This document shows, piece by piece, positions 10,597 to 22,000 of a stretch of 64,000 nt of DNA. A model generated the notes under the pieces. The model worked only from the letters and a program-made list of their open reading frames with translations. It did no database searches and had not been told where the DNA came from. Made by a program: the position numbers and the translations under genes. Position 1 is the stretch's first letter. The number at the start of each line of letters is the position of its first letter. This stretch comes from Zingiber officinale (Eukaryota; Streptophyta; Magnoliopsida; Zingiberales; Zingiberaceae), in the NCBI RefSeq assembly GCF_018446385.1, contig NC_056002.1, positions 33,583,063-33,647,062 of the forward strand, given 5' to 3'.

Positions 10597-13500
10597 TGTT
10601 AGAGTGTATACTGAAAGCCTAAGCTTTTGTAAACATTTATTTTAAATAAAGAATCACATTTGGTCAAATTTGTTGGAGCAATCCCAATGGTCCGTGCGAC
10701 CATGGGTTTTGGTGTTTGGGCAAAGGGTTTAAGTTAGGTTCACCCTTGTATTTGATATGTGTATTTGAGTTGTACAGGTTTGCAGGATACACATGTGACT
10801 CAAGTTGATGGCTTCGGATCCGGTGAAGGATGGAGCATCCGAGGGACCGTGGACAAGGCAGCGAGGACAAGGGCCGAGGGAAGCGACTTCGAGGCATACG
10901 TGAAGGATGACATTGGGGACGAGCCACGGGCTTGAATGCATCCGAGGGACAAGAGCCAAAGGAAGTAGGCTTGAAGGCAAGAGGTCAAAGCTGTAAATGA
11001 AGTGTCAAATGAGTCATAAGGGTGAGGGTACGAGTGCATGAGAGATTGTACTCGGAGTAAAATCCTAGTTTTAGAGTTTTACTGTAGCAGTACTGTAGCG
11101 CTACTGTAGCAGTCGACTGCATGTTTTAGCAGTCGACTGGTGCAGTCGACTGGGGCAGTCGACTGGCAGCGAACAGAATGTCTCTGTTCGCTCGGTTAGT
11201 GTGAAATCGAGCCGTTGGGATGTAACGGTCGAATTTCCACAGAGGGCAGTCGACTGCATGTTTTAGCAGTCGACTGGTAGGCGGAGTTTTCCAACCCGTG
11301 GCCTATATAACCAAGCCTTGGGAGCTTGGTTGAGGTTGACGAAATAGAGGTGGTTAATCTCTATTAGTAGTCTACTTGTTCCCTAGCTTGTAAAGAGTCC
11401 TTGGTGAGAGTTGTGGTGAGGTTTCTCCACCCACAAGGAGCTACGTGAGCTAGCCGGAGTCTTCCGGGGAGTAATCCACCGACGGATAGGGATCGTCCAC
11501 CTTACGAATAGCCGTGGAGTAGGAGCTTTATCTCCGAACCACGTAAATCGACGTGTAGCTTGGTTTGCATTCTTTCTTTTAGTATTTAGCTTTCTACTTG
11601 CTTTGTTTGCATTTCCTCTTGCGCACTAACGTTGTAGAAAGAAGCGAGTATTTGGGGGTGCCGTCTATCCAACCCCCCTTCAAGCCGGTTACCGATCCCC
11701 CAACAAAATTGTCTACATTTAGTTGTAGTTGTTCAATTAATTTATAATGTAGATAACATAGTATGTAGTGCCACATACAGAAGATGATGTTATCAGTACC
11801 TTATAAATTATAAACAGTAACTTACGACCAAAATGGAAAGGAACAAACCATTCGAAGGTCGTAGTATAATAAGGAATTAGTTTATCTTGACTATATAATT
11901 ATACTAGTACACTTAGAGTGTATTGAGTAGGACCATTAGAGGTCGTTTCTTTTATACTGACTTTATAGAGGAACAAAGACCTCAGTTATTATGGAAGTGT
12001 GTGCTCTTAATCCTAATATAATAACAAGCACATATATTTGATATTTATTTCTTTAATTTATCAATGGGTGAGATTTAGATCGATAAATCAATAAGCCCGA
12101 TAAGTTGGGAAATGATATCACTTATAGTGTGTGTTGTTAGAAGGAAACTGTGTCCTAGTAATCTAGGTTGATAATGTCCCCAAGATGAGCTCATAAGGAT
12201 TGTCATGTTAAACCCTGCAGGTGGAGTCAGTCCGACATGATGATAAGGTAGAATGGTACTATTCTTGGATTAAGATATTAATTAAATGAGTTGTCAGTAA
12301 CTCACTTAATTAGTGGACATTCGACATCTTAAACACAGGGAGACTAACACACTCATAATAAGAAGGAGCCCAAAAATGTAATTTGGGATTGGTGCGGTAG
12401 TTCAATAATAGTTCTCTAGTGGAATGAATTATTATTGATAAAATTAAGTTGTGTGTTCGGGGCGAACACGGGATGCTTAATTTTATCGGGAGACCAAAAC
12501 CAATTCTTCCTCTCGGTCCCTATCGTAGCCTCTTATTTATAGAGTACTATACCCACCTTCGTACCCATGATGTAGGGGCCAGCCAAGCTAGCTTGTGGTT
12601 CAAGCTAGGGCCGGCCAAGCCTTGGTTCATGGGTGGCCGACCCTAGCTTGAACCCAAGCTTAGGTGGCCGACCCCCATTAAATTTAAAAGAATTTTAAAT
12701 TTTAAAATTTTCTTATGTGAAAGATATAATTTATTGGAGAGATTAAAAATTAAAATATCTCTTTTAAAAGGATCTACAAAAGATTAAAGAAAGAGATTAG
12801 ATCTCTTTCCTTATTTATAGATTGGAAAGATATTTTATTTTTCTTCTTTATAAATTATTCACATGTTGAAAAATTAAAATTATAGAAATTTCTTTTTATC
12901 AACCACGAAGGGATTTTAAAGGGAAATTTTATTTTTTAAAATTTCTGAAGACAAATAAGGAATTTTTAATTGTTGATTGAAAATTGTCTTATTTGCTCTC
13001 CATGAGGTGGCCGACCATGATAAATTGATTAGGAAATTTTATTTAATTTTTCTTAATTAATTGTTGTCAAGGAAAGTTAAGGAAATTTTATTATAATTAA
13101 ATTTCCTTATTTTCCAAAGCTAAGGAATATAAAAGAGGGGGTTGGGGTGCCTTCATGAGACACAACCTCTATTATTCTCTCCCTCTTTTTCCTTGGTGTT
13201 GTGGTCGGCCATCCTCTCTCCCTCTCTTCCTCTTTGTGGTGGCCGAAACTCTTCCTTACTTGGAGCTTTTGTGGTGGCCGGATACCACTTGGAGAAGAAG
13301 AAGAAGAAGGAGAGAAAGCTTGTATCCCTTGGAGCTTAGTTGGTGGAAAAAGTTCTTCATCCTTGGATTTTTGGTGCTTGGCCGAAACTTGAAGGAAGAA
13401 GAACAAGGTGCTAGGTGGTCCTCATCTTGGAAGATCGTTGCCCACACAACGTCCGAGCTTAGAAGAGGAATACGGTAGAAGATCAAGAGGTCTTTCTAAA

Positions 13501-14024
13501 AGGTATAACTAGTATTTTTCCTTTCCGCATCATACTAGTTATTTTTGGAAATAATGCCAAATACAAGAGGCATGCGATTCTAGTATTTCGAATTTGTTTT
13601 CGATGTTGTGTTCTTTTGTTTTTCTTTTCCTTGTGATTTGATTGTTCTTTTTGGTTGACCTAAAGTTATTCAAGGAAATTAAATATTAACTTTCCTTAAA
13701 AGGCTTTGTCTAGGCGGTGGTGGTTGTTCCCATATCCAAGAAGGTCATGTGCCTCGCCATGCAGTCCTGGAAGTCAATTTTGGAAACTAATATTTAATGA
13801 AATTAATAACTTAGGTGATTTGGATCGAACGTGTTAAGTTCCGCAGGAGATCCGAGTCTAAACCTAAAAGAACAAATAGATTAAACTTTGGATCAAACGT
13901 GTTAAGTTCCGCAGGCGATCCAAGTTTAATTTAAAAGAACACATGGTAGCTAGGAAAAGGTTCAGACCTTTGTACAAAATTTTTGTACAGTGGAATCATT
14001 AGGTTTTCCTAGTAGCAACCAGCA
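10597..14024 (+). mobile_element. Solo LTR, Angela-like Copia
   Basis: Matches, end to end, the LTRs of the complete Angela-like element at 41728-51528: start TGTTAGAGTGTATACTGAAAGC, end GTAGCAACCAGCA. It is flanked by a perfect 5-bp TSD, GCCTA (10592-10596 and 14025-14029), inside the pararetrovirus. Net length is about 2.39 kb after removing the solo LTR nested at 10671-11705. Several GGCCGGCC sites of the young copy read GGCCGACC or GGCCAGCC here, as expected from decay of methylated CpG. Confidence 0.9.
10671..11705 (+). mobile_element. Solo LTR F with GCAGTCGACTGC palindromes
   Basis: 1035 bp, TGTTGGAGCAATCCC to CCCCAACA, flanked by a perfect TSD AAATT (10666-10670, 11706-11710), nested in the Angela-like solo LTR. 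A block of CAGTCGACTG palindromes (11109-11280) sits just upstream of the TATA box CTATATAA at about 11303. The terminus has the CAACCCCCCTTCAAG C-run. No internal sequence remains, which fits LTR-LTR recombination. Confidence 0.9.
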
Positions 14025-14029
14025 GCCTA

Positions 14030-16130
14030 TCTAGAGCAATAGATTGTCTCTATCAAGAGAGATTATTAAGCCAAACATGAGCTTAACATAGAAACGGGTA
14101 AAGCTATGATGCATATAGGAGAAAACTACATAGGTGATATAGCTAGAGCTGCATGGGAAGCCTAAAAAGTAAAATTTTCAGAAGAAATAGCTCGTATAAC
14201 AACTTAGGGAAATAGCATTTTAAATATTCATTATACCATCCATATACTTTTAACAGCTAGAGATGCTAATACAGTATTAGATTCAATAAGAGACTTAGAA
14301 TAGATTCAATTATTTAGTTGGAACTGGATTAAATCTTTCTGTAATGATTTCCTAACACTTACTGCACTCTCAGGAAATTATTATAATCCAGAATTAGATG
14401 AAAGTCTTTTTAATAAATTATCAAGAAAATAAGACAAAGAAATTTATAAAGCTTGGACAGACTTGAAAATAACACCCCAATATGATAACATAGGAATTCA
14501 AATCCAACATATCATTTCCATACTTAAGGAAAAATGTACTTATATACAAATAAAAAACAACTTAAGAACTAATAATATGGTTTCTGTAGACAAATATATA
14601 CTTCATAATAATATGGATCAAAGCACTAGAGGTACAAATAGAGAAGAAGGTAGGCCAAGCCAACCATTCAGTCTAAACCCAAATTCAAGCCTAGAAAGGC
14701 TTACTATTTAAGAAAAAGTAAGGAAAATAAATCTGATTTAAACAAATAAAAACATGTTAGGAGATTTAAATCAAAGAAAACATATGATAATACTATAATT
14801 TATTTTACTTGTACTGAACCAGGACATTTATCTTCTACATGTCCTAATAGAAAAAACTTATATACAAGAGAGGCTAAGTTTGTCTCCTTGTTCTGATTTG
14901 GATTTAATAGAAATACAAGAGGATGTGTCAAATATCTCCTCTATCTACTTTATTGTTTCTATAGAAGATATAGAAAAAATAATTACTTCCTCTGATATAG
15001 ACTTGTCAACTCACTTTTAGACACCCCATATACCCTGGCAGAAAAATACAAAATCTCTAGTGAGACATTCCAGCCAGAAATTGAAGACCTAATAGAAAAA
15101 TGGGAGGATTTGAACCTAGATAACATGAACCTTATGTTTATATAGTCCATACCACAAACTACTTTACTAAAACCTGACTTTCCAGAATGTTCCCATGATT
15201 GGGCCCTAAAAATAGGAATAGATAATGTTCCTTGTTTCTTATGCAGGTTTTATCTAGCCATAGACAAAAGAGGAACCTGTAAGTAGGGATGTAAATGAGC
15301 CGAACCGAGCCGAACCGTATCAGGCTCGAGCTCGGCTCGTTTAAGTTATATTCGGGCTCGAGCTCGACTCGAGCTCGAATCGAGCTCGACTCGAGCTCGA
15401 ATCGAGCTTTTATCACAAGGCTCGAGCTTGGCTCGTTTTAGAATTATCAGGCTCGCGAACAGTTCGAGCTCGGCTCGTTATTAGCTCGATTATCAAAGTT
15501 AACGAGTCTAACTCGTTAAGCGAGCTCGGGCTCGTTTTCGGGCTCGTTTTTGGCTCGTTTTTGAGCTCATTTTTTTTCGCTCATTTTAAGGCTCGTTTTA
15601 GAGCTCGTTTTTGGCTCGTTTAAGGCTCGTTTTAAGGCTCGATTTAAGGCTCATTTTTTTGGCTCGCGAGCCTATAAATGAACATGTTCACGAGCTCACA
15701 AGCCGAATATCCTTAAGATCAAGCTCACTCGATAAAACTGTCGAGCTCGAAATCGAGCTCGAGCTCGGCTCGATAAGATAAACGAACGAACTCGAACGAG
15801 CTTTTTACCGAATCGGGCTCCGAATAGTTCGCGAACTGTTTGGTTCATTTACATCCCTACCTGTAAGCTCTATAGGAGACAAATTTTTAACATATGTTTA
15901 CAACAAACATTTAACATCCTTATACCTACTACTCAACAAGTACGAGGGAGTACCAGAAATGTGCTTCTTGAGACAAGAGTCTCAGTTTTAGAAACTTGAC
16001 TCAATCTATTAGAAGCTGAGCTAGATAATCTTAAGCAAATCTTTGCCCTTATAGCTAATAATCGAGGTAAAGGAATTACGATAAATGAACCAACATCTGA
16101 TACTGAATTAGTTTAATAAAAACTCCCAGT
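14030..16130 (+). pseudogene. Pararetrovirus coat protein region with zinc knuckle
   Basis: The segment beginning near 14100 carries YIGDIARAAWE, a motif region typical of caulimovirid coat proteins. An alpha-helical capsid-like part follows (14210-14600), then a basic Lys/Arg stretch and a nucleic-acid-binding zinc knuckle at 14801-14842. In the knuckle the first Cys position reads Tyr while TC, H and C are kept (CTEPGHLSSTC). Many in-frame stops interrupt it. The downstream part (14890-16130) is acidic, recognisable only as linker sequence, and split by the MITE at 15284-15859. Confidence 0.6.
15284..15859. mobile_element. hAT-type MITE 1
   Basis: 576 bp with terminal inverted repeats starting TAGGGATGTAAATGA, flanked by a perfect 8-bp TSD, CCTGTAAG (15276-15283, 15860-15867). 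The 8-bp duplication and TAGGG ends are hallmarks of hAT elements. The interior is almost entirely GAGCTCG/GGCTCGTTTT repeats with no coding capacity. It interrupts the pararetrovirus. Confidence 0.9.
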
Positions 16131-18340
16131 ATCTACAATACTGGACGAACTACTGAAATTAGAGTTCATTGTCTAGTCAACATACACGGACATGAATTTA
16201 CACTACATGCATTTCTTGACAATGGAGCCACTAATTCAACAATTGATGAAACTACTATACTTTCAATCATACCTCCAGAACTCATTAAAATAGCCACTAA
16301 CCCACTGGTTAGTATCCAATTTGATGGTCAACAATTATCCTATCACAAGTTTGTTACCAATACTCACTTGAGGTTCTATACAAACTGTAATAAATTTGGC
16401 CCCCCTCTCACTCTACCCAAACTTTGGATTCGACCCCTTCCACAACTAAATCTTTACTTAATTTTGGGGCTTAGTTTTCTCATTGCTCAAGACCGAGCAT
16501 TATTCATTACAAAATACTATGCTATTTTTCTCTCTACTTATATTGTCTCTCTAATTGTTTCTGACTACCCTTCTGTCATCAGGAAGCGTGGTGATACCCT
16601 TACAGCCCAAAGGCTCTCACCTATTCACACCATCATATACCTTCAACATCCACCCCTATTACTGATAATGATACACGCCACTGTATAGATAAGACCTCCT
16701 ATAAAGGTTCCTATTTATTAACGCAGGAACTATCATGTGCATTAGCATATCATGAATTACAAGAAAACTAATCATACTTGGATGTACAAGCCTTTATAAA
16801 AGGGAAAGTCTCATAGAAGATCCTAGTAACTCAGATTTAGACCTTCCAAAAGATTTACTCTCTCCCACATATTTACTGAAATTAATAAAGACACAACCAG
16901 ACCTAGATACTTTAATATCTCGATTAGAAAAATTAGAAATCATAGGTGAGAATCCTACCAAATATTGAGAACGAGATAAGATCTACTGTAAATTAGCAAT
17001 AATATACCCATACCTTACCATAAAAGCCCAAGGCCAAAATAAGATACACCAATTGGGAAGTAGAAGAATGCACAATGCATATCAAACAATTACTAGCTCT
17101 TGGAGTAATCCAAAGATCTACTTCTAGGCATAAAAGTCTAGCTTTTATAGTAAATAAAAGATATGAACAAAAATATGGACAATCTAGGATGGTTTTAACT
17201 ACAAAAGACTTAATGATAACTGCCAGGAAGACGGATATATGATACCTGACGAAGACCAACTTCTAAACAAAATACACAACTCAAAATTCGATATAGAATC
17301 AAGATTTTGGCAAGTTAAGATGCATCTTGATTCTATAGAATGGACGGTCTTTTTATGCCCAGAAGGACATTTTAAATGGTTAGTCATGTCATTTGGACTT
17401 AAGGTAACACCTCAAATCTTTCAAAGGAAAATGGATGATATATTTAGAGATATTTCTTTATTCATGTGTGTGTATATTGATGACTTCTTAGTTTTCTTAA
17501 AAACAAAAGATGAACATTACATTCATCTCCATATGATCTTTAACCTATTTAGAAACATGGCCTCATAGTATCCCTTAAAAAGATGAAACTAGCCACTAAA
17601 CATATTCAATTTCTAAGGGTAGAAATCAGACAAGGAAATATTTCATTTCAATCTCACATTACTTCCAAAATCTTGATTTTCCTTGACAAAATGGAAGACA
17701 CAAAGACACTCAAAGATTTTTTAGGACTTCTAAATTATGCCTGACAACATCTAAAAGATATGAAAAAAATTAGTGGACCACTATACAATAAGATGTCAAA
17801 TACAAGACAGAAATATTTTAACTAATAAGATATCAAACTAGTAAGACAAATCAAATAAATCATTAAAAATATTTCAGTCTTAACACTCCCACTAGACACT
17901 GATTATTTGGTGATAGAAACAGATGAATGTGAATTAGGATAGAAAGGAGTATTATTTAGAAAAATCTCAAAGTATGATCCTAAAATCACAGAAGCTTTAT
18001 GTAGATATGTTTCAGGAAAATATAGAGAGAAATGACACTTGACTTCCTTAGATTATGAACTCTTAGCAGTAATTTATTGCCTTGATTCATTCAAAATTTT
18101 CATTTGCAATAAGTAAGAAATTACCATAGAATAGACTGCGAAGCAATTGTAAAATACAGCCAACAAACAAAAGGATTAAGAAAAACACTAAGTACCAAAA
18201 GATGGCTTAAATTTACAGATACAATTATAAATAAAGGATTAAAAATCAATTAGGAACATATCAAGGTAATAAACAATTCCCTAGCAGATACTTTATATAA
18301 ACTTTTACATTAAACTTCACTAAATGTTTCATGATTATTG
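16131..18340 (+). pseudogene. Pararetrovirus protease-reverse transcriptase-RNase H
   Basis: The protease region near 16212-16230 reads FLDNGA, so the catalytic Asp is present but the usual T/S after it is Asn. Reverse transcriptase is clearest at 17239-17568, with the EGHFKWLVMSFGL region and the catalytic YIDD box at 17473-17484. An RNase H-like segment follows at about 17870-18110 (LVIETDECELG, then LDYELLAVIY). Stops and frameshifts occur in every domain. The family is pararetroviral, not LTR-type: there is no integrase, and a viroplasmin-like ORF follows. Confidence 0.75.
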
Positions 18341-18390
18341 ATATAAAAAAGAAAGGTATGAACTTTTTCCACAAAAACGATGAGGTTTGG

Positions 18391-19165
18391 CAGGGATGTA
18401 AATGAGCCGAACCGAGCCAAATAGTATTAAGCTCGAGCTCAGCTCGTTTAAGTTATATTCGGGCTAGAGCTCAACTCAAGCTCGAATCGAACTTTTATCA
18501 CAAGGCTCGAGCTTGGCTCATTTTTGAATTACTAAGCTTACGAACAGTTCGAATTCGGTTTGTTATTAGCTCGATTATCATAGTTAACAAGCCTAACTCG
18601 TTAAGCGAGTTTGAGCTCATTTTAGAACTCATTTTTGGGCTCATTTTAAAGCTCGTTTTAAGTCTTGTTTTACATGCTTGTTAAGCGAGCTCGAAAGCTC
18701 ATTTGAATAAATATTCAACAAATCTAACAACTAAAATAATATAAACTCAACACATCATTGAACATCCCAAACTATTATATTAAACTTTCAAACTCAACAC
18801 ACCATTGAATATGTTTGTGAGCCCTTTAATCGAGCCGAGCTCGAGCCCGAGTTCACAAGCTTATAAACAAACATGTTCTCGAGCCCTTTAAACGAGCCGA
18901 GCTCGAGTTCATGAGCATATAAATGAACATGTTCTCGATCCCTTTAAACGAGCTGAGCTTGAGCTCGAGCTCGCGAGCCTATAAATGAACATGTTCTTGA
19001 GCTTACGAGCTGAATATCCTTAAGCTTAGGCTCGGCTTGATAAAACTGTCGAACTCGAAATCGAGCTCAATCTCGGCTCGATAAGCTAAACAAACGAATT
19101 CGAACGAATTTTTTACCGAATCGAGCCGAATAGCTCGTGAACCGTTTGGTTCATTTACATCCCTA
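18391..19165. mobile_element. hAT-type MITE 2, same family as MITE 1
   Basis: 775 bp, left end CAGGGATGTAAATGA and right end TTTACATCCCTA, flanked by a perfect 8-bp TSD AGGTTTGG (18383-18390, 19166-19173). The interior has the same GAGCTCG-rich ends as MITE 1 plus a central AT-rich part with direct repeats of an ATAAATGAACATGTTC-type unit (about 18805-19000). Confidence 0.9.
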
Positions 19166-19173
19166 AGGTTTGG

Positions 19174-20640
19174 CAACCAAAACTTACAATAATTCACACA
19201 ATACGAGGACCAATTCCACTTTCCATCAAGAGAAAAACATGACCATGTACAAACCTATCTACTTGACAACATCTGGAACATCCCTATAATACCAGCAAGT
19301 TTCAATTACAAAATTATTGTGTTAATGCATTATCTAATTACTTCTTGACAATAATACAAAGACCTATGGGAAGGAAATTCTCTTGTTACATAGTCTTTTC
19401 CGAAACACAAGCGAGAGTCTACCATGATTGGGATGAAGTCCACCTAGCAATACAAGGATATGAACATCCCTCTTACAAAGACTTTCACTCTCTTGAAGAA
19501 GCTTGCACTTCTGCCAAGGCTAGCCTAGGCCCTAACTATTTCATTAGTACTTTACTAAACACAGACAAAAATTCTAATGACAACTATTCAGACAGATAAA
19601 CACATATGCTTAAGTTGTTGTTGAACCTGAGCCTATAACAATGGGCAAACAACCTTCAGGCCTAATCCATAGGCCCAATTACTTGACTTTAGCACAACTT
19701 AAGGCCAAAGCGGCTAGTACATTAGCCTAACGAACTTTAGAATCTATACTATTAGACTTTCCCAACAACTTTCCTAAAGATATTAATACATATGTTCATA
19801 GTTTGGCAGAAAAATCAACATTTCAAATGTTTCTGGACTTATGCGAATTACTCAAAATCCTACATGCAAGTCCACCAGAAGGTATGACCATAGGCTATAA
19901 AGTCGAGTTCAGCTATAAACTTAAGTGCCAAAAATTTTCCAAAACATGTGACTAGACCATGAATTATGGTTGTCTATGCCAGTTACTTTACTTTTTCAGA
20001 AGAGCTAATATTGATTATGAAAAATACATTCCTCATAAATTTATGGGGAAATTAATTACCTCCTTTACTCTAATGGACTATAGACTTCTACATAAATTTT
20101 GAGTTCATGATTTGGACTTTGTAAAAAACTTTTCTAAGAAATTAAGTGATATCTTGGCCCAAGCTCTTGAAGAAGAAACATTTGTCATTTGTATCTTTAA
20201 CAGTTCTCCTTCAAAATGGATATATTTAAAAATTGAACCAGCTAGATACATGATTAAAATAGATATTTATGAAATGAATAGACTCCAGCTAGACATATCA
20301 GAATATTATTTTGAACTAGATTTAGAATGGGAGGCACCTATTGACCTTGATGATCAACTAAAACACTGACGAGCTTCAGTCCAGGGAAACAATTAGTTTT
20401 GGGATCAAGATTATAACCTCTCAGAATATCTTCTAGCTAGTGAGACGTATATAGAGAAGATCTACAATCCCACAGATATGGATACACAATTTTTCCCTTT
20501 CAACTTTTCTACTCAACACAAGACTTTGTACCAACACTACAAGAAGAAAAATGTAAAATGGATAGGAAAGAAAATAGCCACCTCAGCCAAATGTGCTATA
20601 GCCTATTTAGAGGTCAAAAACAGAGATGATATGTAGGCCC
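19174..20640 (+). pseudogene. Pararetrovirus viroplasmin/transactivator-like region
   Basis: The open piece at 19345-19599 encodes the pattern Y-x-V-F...RVYHDWDEV...IQGYEHPSYKDF...LEEA, which I recognise as the caulimovirus viroplasmin / RNase H N-terminal-like domain. It lies after RNase H, where the inclusion-body transactivator ORF sits in several caulimovirid genera. The remainder (to 20635) is a broken frame including an 85-residue open piece at 20112-20369. In-frame stops show it is not functional. RNase H1 proteins share the domain, but the position favours the viral ORF VI type. Confidence 0.65.
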
Positions 20641-21225
20641 GGACCACCAGTTCCAGAACCCTGTCACTAGACTCCATTGGAGAACATAACCTGGATAATA
20701 TGCTGGAACCCTAAGTAATGACATCATTTCATCAAAAACGTAAGCCATGACGACATGAAGCATTATTTTCCACCGACAACTTTTCCCAGTAATGGACACT
20801 TTTACTCATTGGTTGTAACTTTATTCTCCACTATCCCACTTTCTTCTCTATCTTTCTGACACCTCATCTCCACTAAAAATGGCCCCCCCCCCCCCCCAAC
20901 TCTTCCTGAAGCAAACGCCACATCGTTTCTTCACCCCGAAGCAAACTCACCCTCTTCTTCTATAAATACTTTTCTTCTCCAACCGTTGAAAGCATCCAAG
21001 AAGTGTGCAAGTGTGCAAGAATGCAAGAATACAAGTGTGTTTTTAGTTTTCCTACAAGTATTTCTTATAATGTCCTTGTAATTTCCTAATGTAAGTCAGT
21101 AATTAGCTATGTTTTCTTGTAAAATTTCTATGGTACTTAATAAAGGCTCTATTTTCGTCTCTTTATCTTCAAAAATTAGAAACTATCTCGTGGTTTAAGT
21201 TTATAAAACCTGTGCTGACTAAGTT
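20641..21225 (+). promoter_or_regulatory. Pararetrovirus promoter and leader region
   Basis: Non-coding region after the last viral ORF. TGACATCA (20719-20726) and TGACG (20748-20752) resemble the paired TGAC motifs of caulimovirid upstream enhancers. TATAAATA at 20961-20968 is a good TATA box. AATAAA at 21139-21144 lies about 150 nt past the expected start site, as in pararetroviruses that bypass their poly(A) signal once. A C-run of about 17 lies at 20882-20899. Function is inferred from layout. Confidence 0.5.
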
Positions 21226-21240
21226 TGGTAGTAAGAGCTA
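21226..21240 (+). other. Degenerate tRNA-Met primer-like site
   Basis: TGGTAGTAAGAGCTA differs from the TGGTATCAGAGC primer-binding consensus by small changes, and sits downstream of the TATA box and poly(A) signal, where a caulimovirid minus-strand primer site belongs. Confidence 0.4.
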
Positions 21241-21960
21241 CTGGAAACTAGTTATAAGACCCATAAAAGTTTACAATACATTGTTTATTTTTTACTGTTT
21301 ACAATTACGATTCACTTTTTACTATTCACAAATCCTGAAATATTAGAAAAACATAACTCTTTGATTCGAACTATTCATTTTTATGAACCAAAATGTAAAA
21401 ATATTTCACTGAGTCATGGGCTACTCACCTAACCTCATCTTGGGTTGGGTTGGGGATTTTCTAATCCACTAGGATGAAGGATTGACTCGCACCGTCTAAT
21501 CATATGACATATTTTTAATGAGTCCAACCACCCAGCCATGAGTTGACTAGTTTGATAATATTAATTACTATAATATAAATATTTTTGAACAAGTTATATA
21601 TAAATGCATCATAATAACTATGATATTATATCTGTTATAATATAAATACTATAAGAATATTTATAGCGCATAGTGGCTACACCCAGCGATAGCATTTAAA
21701 GATCACTGTGTTATTTTTCCGGGGTTTATGGGTGTGACGCTTTAATAAATAAATATATATTTTTAAGGGGAGCCCGAATTCTAATAAAGGGCCTTTTGAT
21801 GCCCTAATTATTATTAGATGGACCAGAGGCCCATCTACGGAGGCGGTCTAGCAATCGAACAGTTTGGATCTCGTTATATCCTCGTGACGGAGCCGATTAG
21901 ATCTCTGGCATTACTCGCCGCTGCGGTTGTCTGTTGCTCGCGTAGAACCCTAAACCCAGT
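21241..21960 (+). promoter_or_regulatory. Promoter region of the SR splicing factor gene
   Basis: AT-rich at first, with no ORF supported. Near the gene the sequence changes: AAGGGCCTTT at 21788 and AGGCCCATC at 21827-21835 look like site II (GGCCCA) elements, and AACCCTAAACCC at 21946-21957 is a telo-box. This pair is typical of plant genes for translation and RNA processing. The start site is not defined. The left limit against the pararetrovirus (about 21400) is approximate. Confidence 0.5.
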
Positions 21961-22000
21961 GCCGGAGATCATCTCAGCGGCGGTTCCAAAGGCGAACCAG
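21890..22000 (+). other. 5' UTR exon 1 of the SR splicing factor (approximate start)
   Basis: GC-rich leader ending GCGAACCAG before GTAAATCC, a good donor site at 22001. The matching acceptor ATTAATCAG ends at 23136, leaving 19 nt of leader before the ATG at 23156. A 1.1 kb leader intron is common in plant SR genes. The upstream end is a guess. Confidence 0.5.

Larger units (their letters stand above)
9631..21400 (+). mobile_element. Endogenous pararetrovirus (Caulimoviridae-like), near one genome unit
   Basis: After subtracting one nested LTR insertion and two MITEs, about 7 kb remains, the size of a caulimovirid genome. Order on the plus strand: an N-terminal region (9631-10591), coat protein with zinc knuckle, protease, reverse transcriptase, RNase H, viroplasmin/transactivator-like region, promoter/leader and a tRNA-Met primer-like site. 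Reading frames carry dozens of stops and frameshifts. The copy is therefore an old integrated relic with no expected infectivity. The linear order fits a circular genome opened between the primer site and the first ORF. The genus is not assigned, and the right boundary is uncertain by some hundreds of bases. Confidence 0.75.

Noticed and set aside
9631..21400. A possibly intact or active virus copy
   Set aside because: Every domain carries stops or frameshifts, and four elements have inserted into the region.
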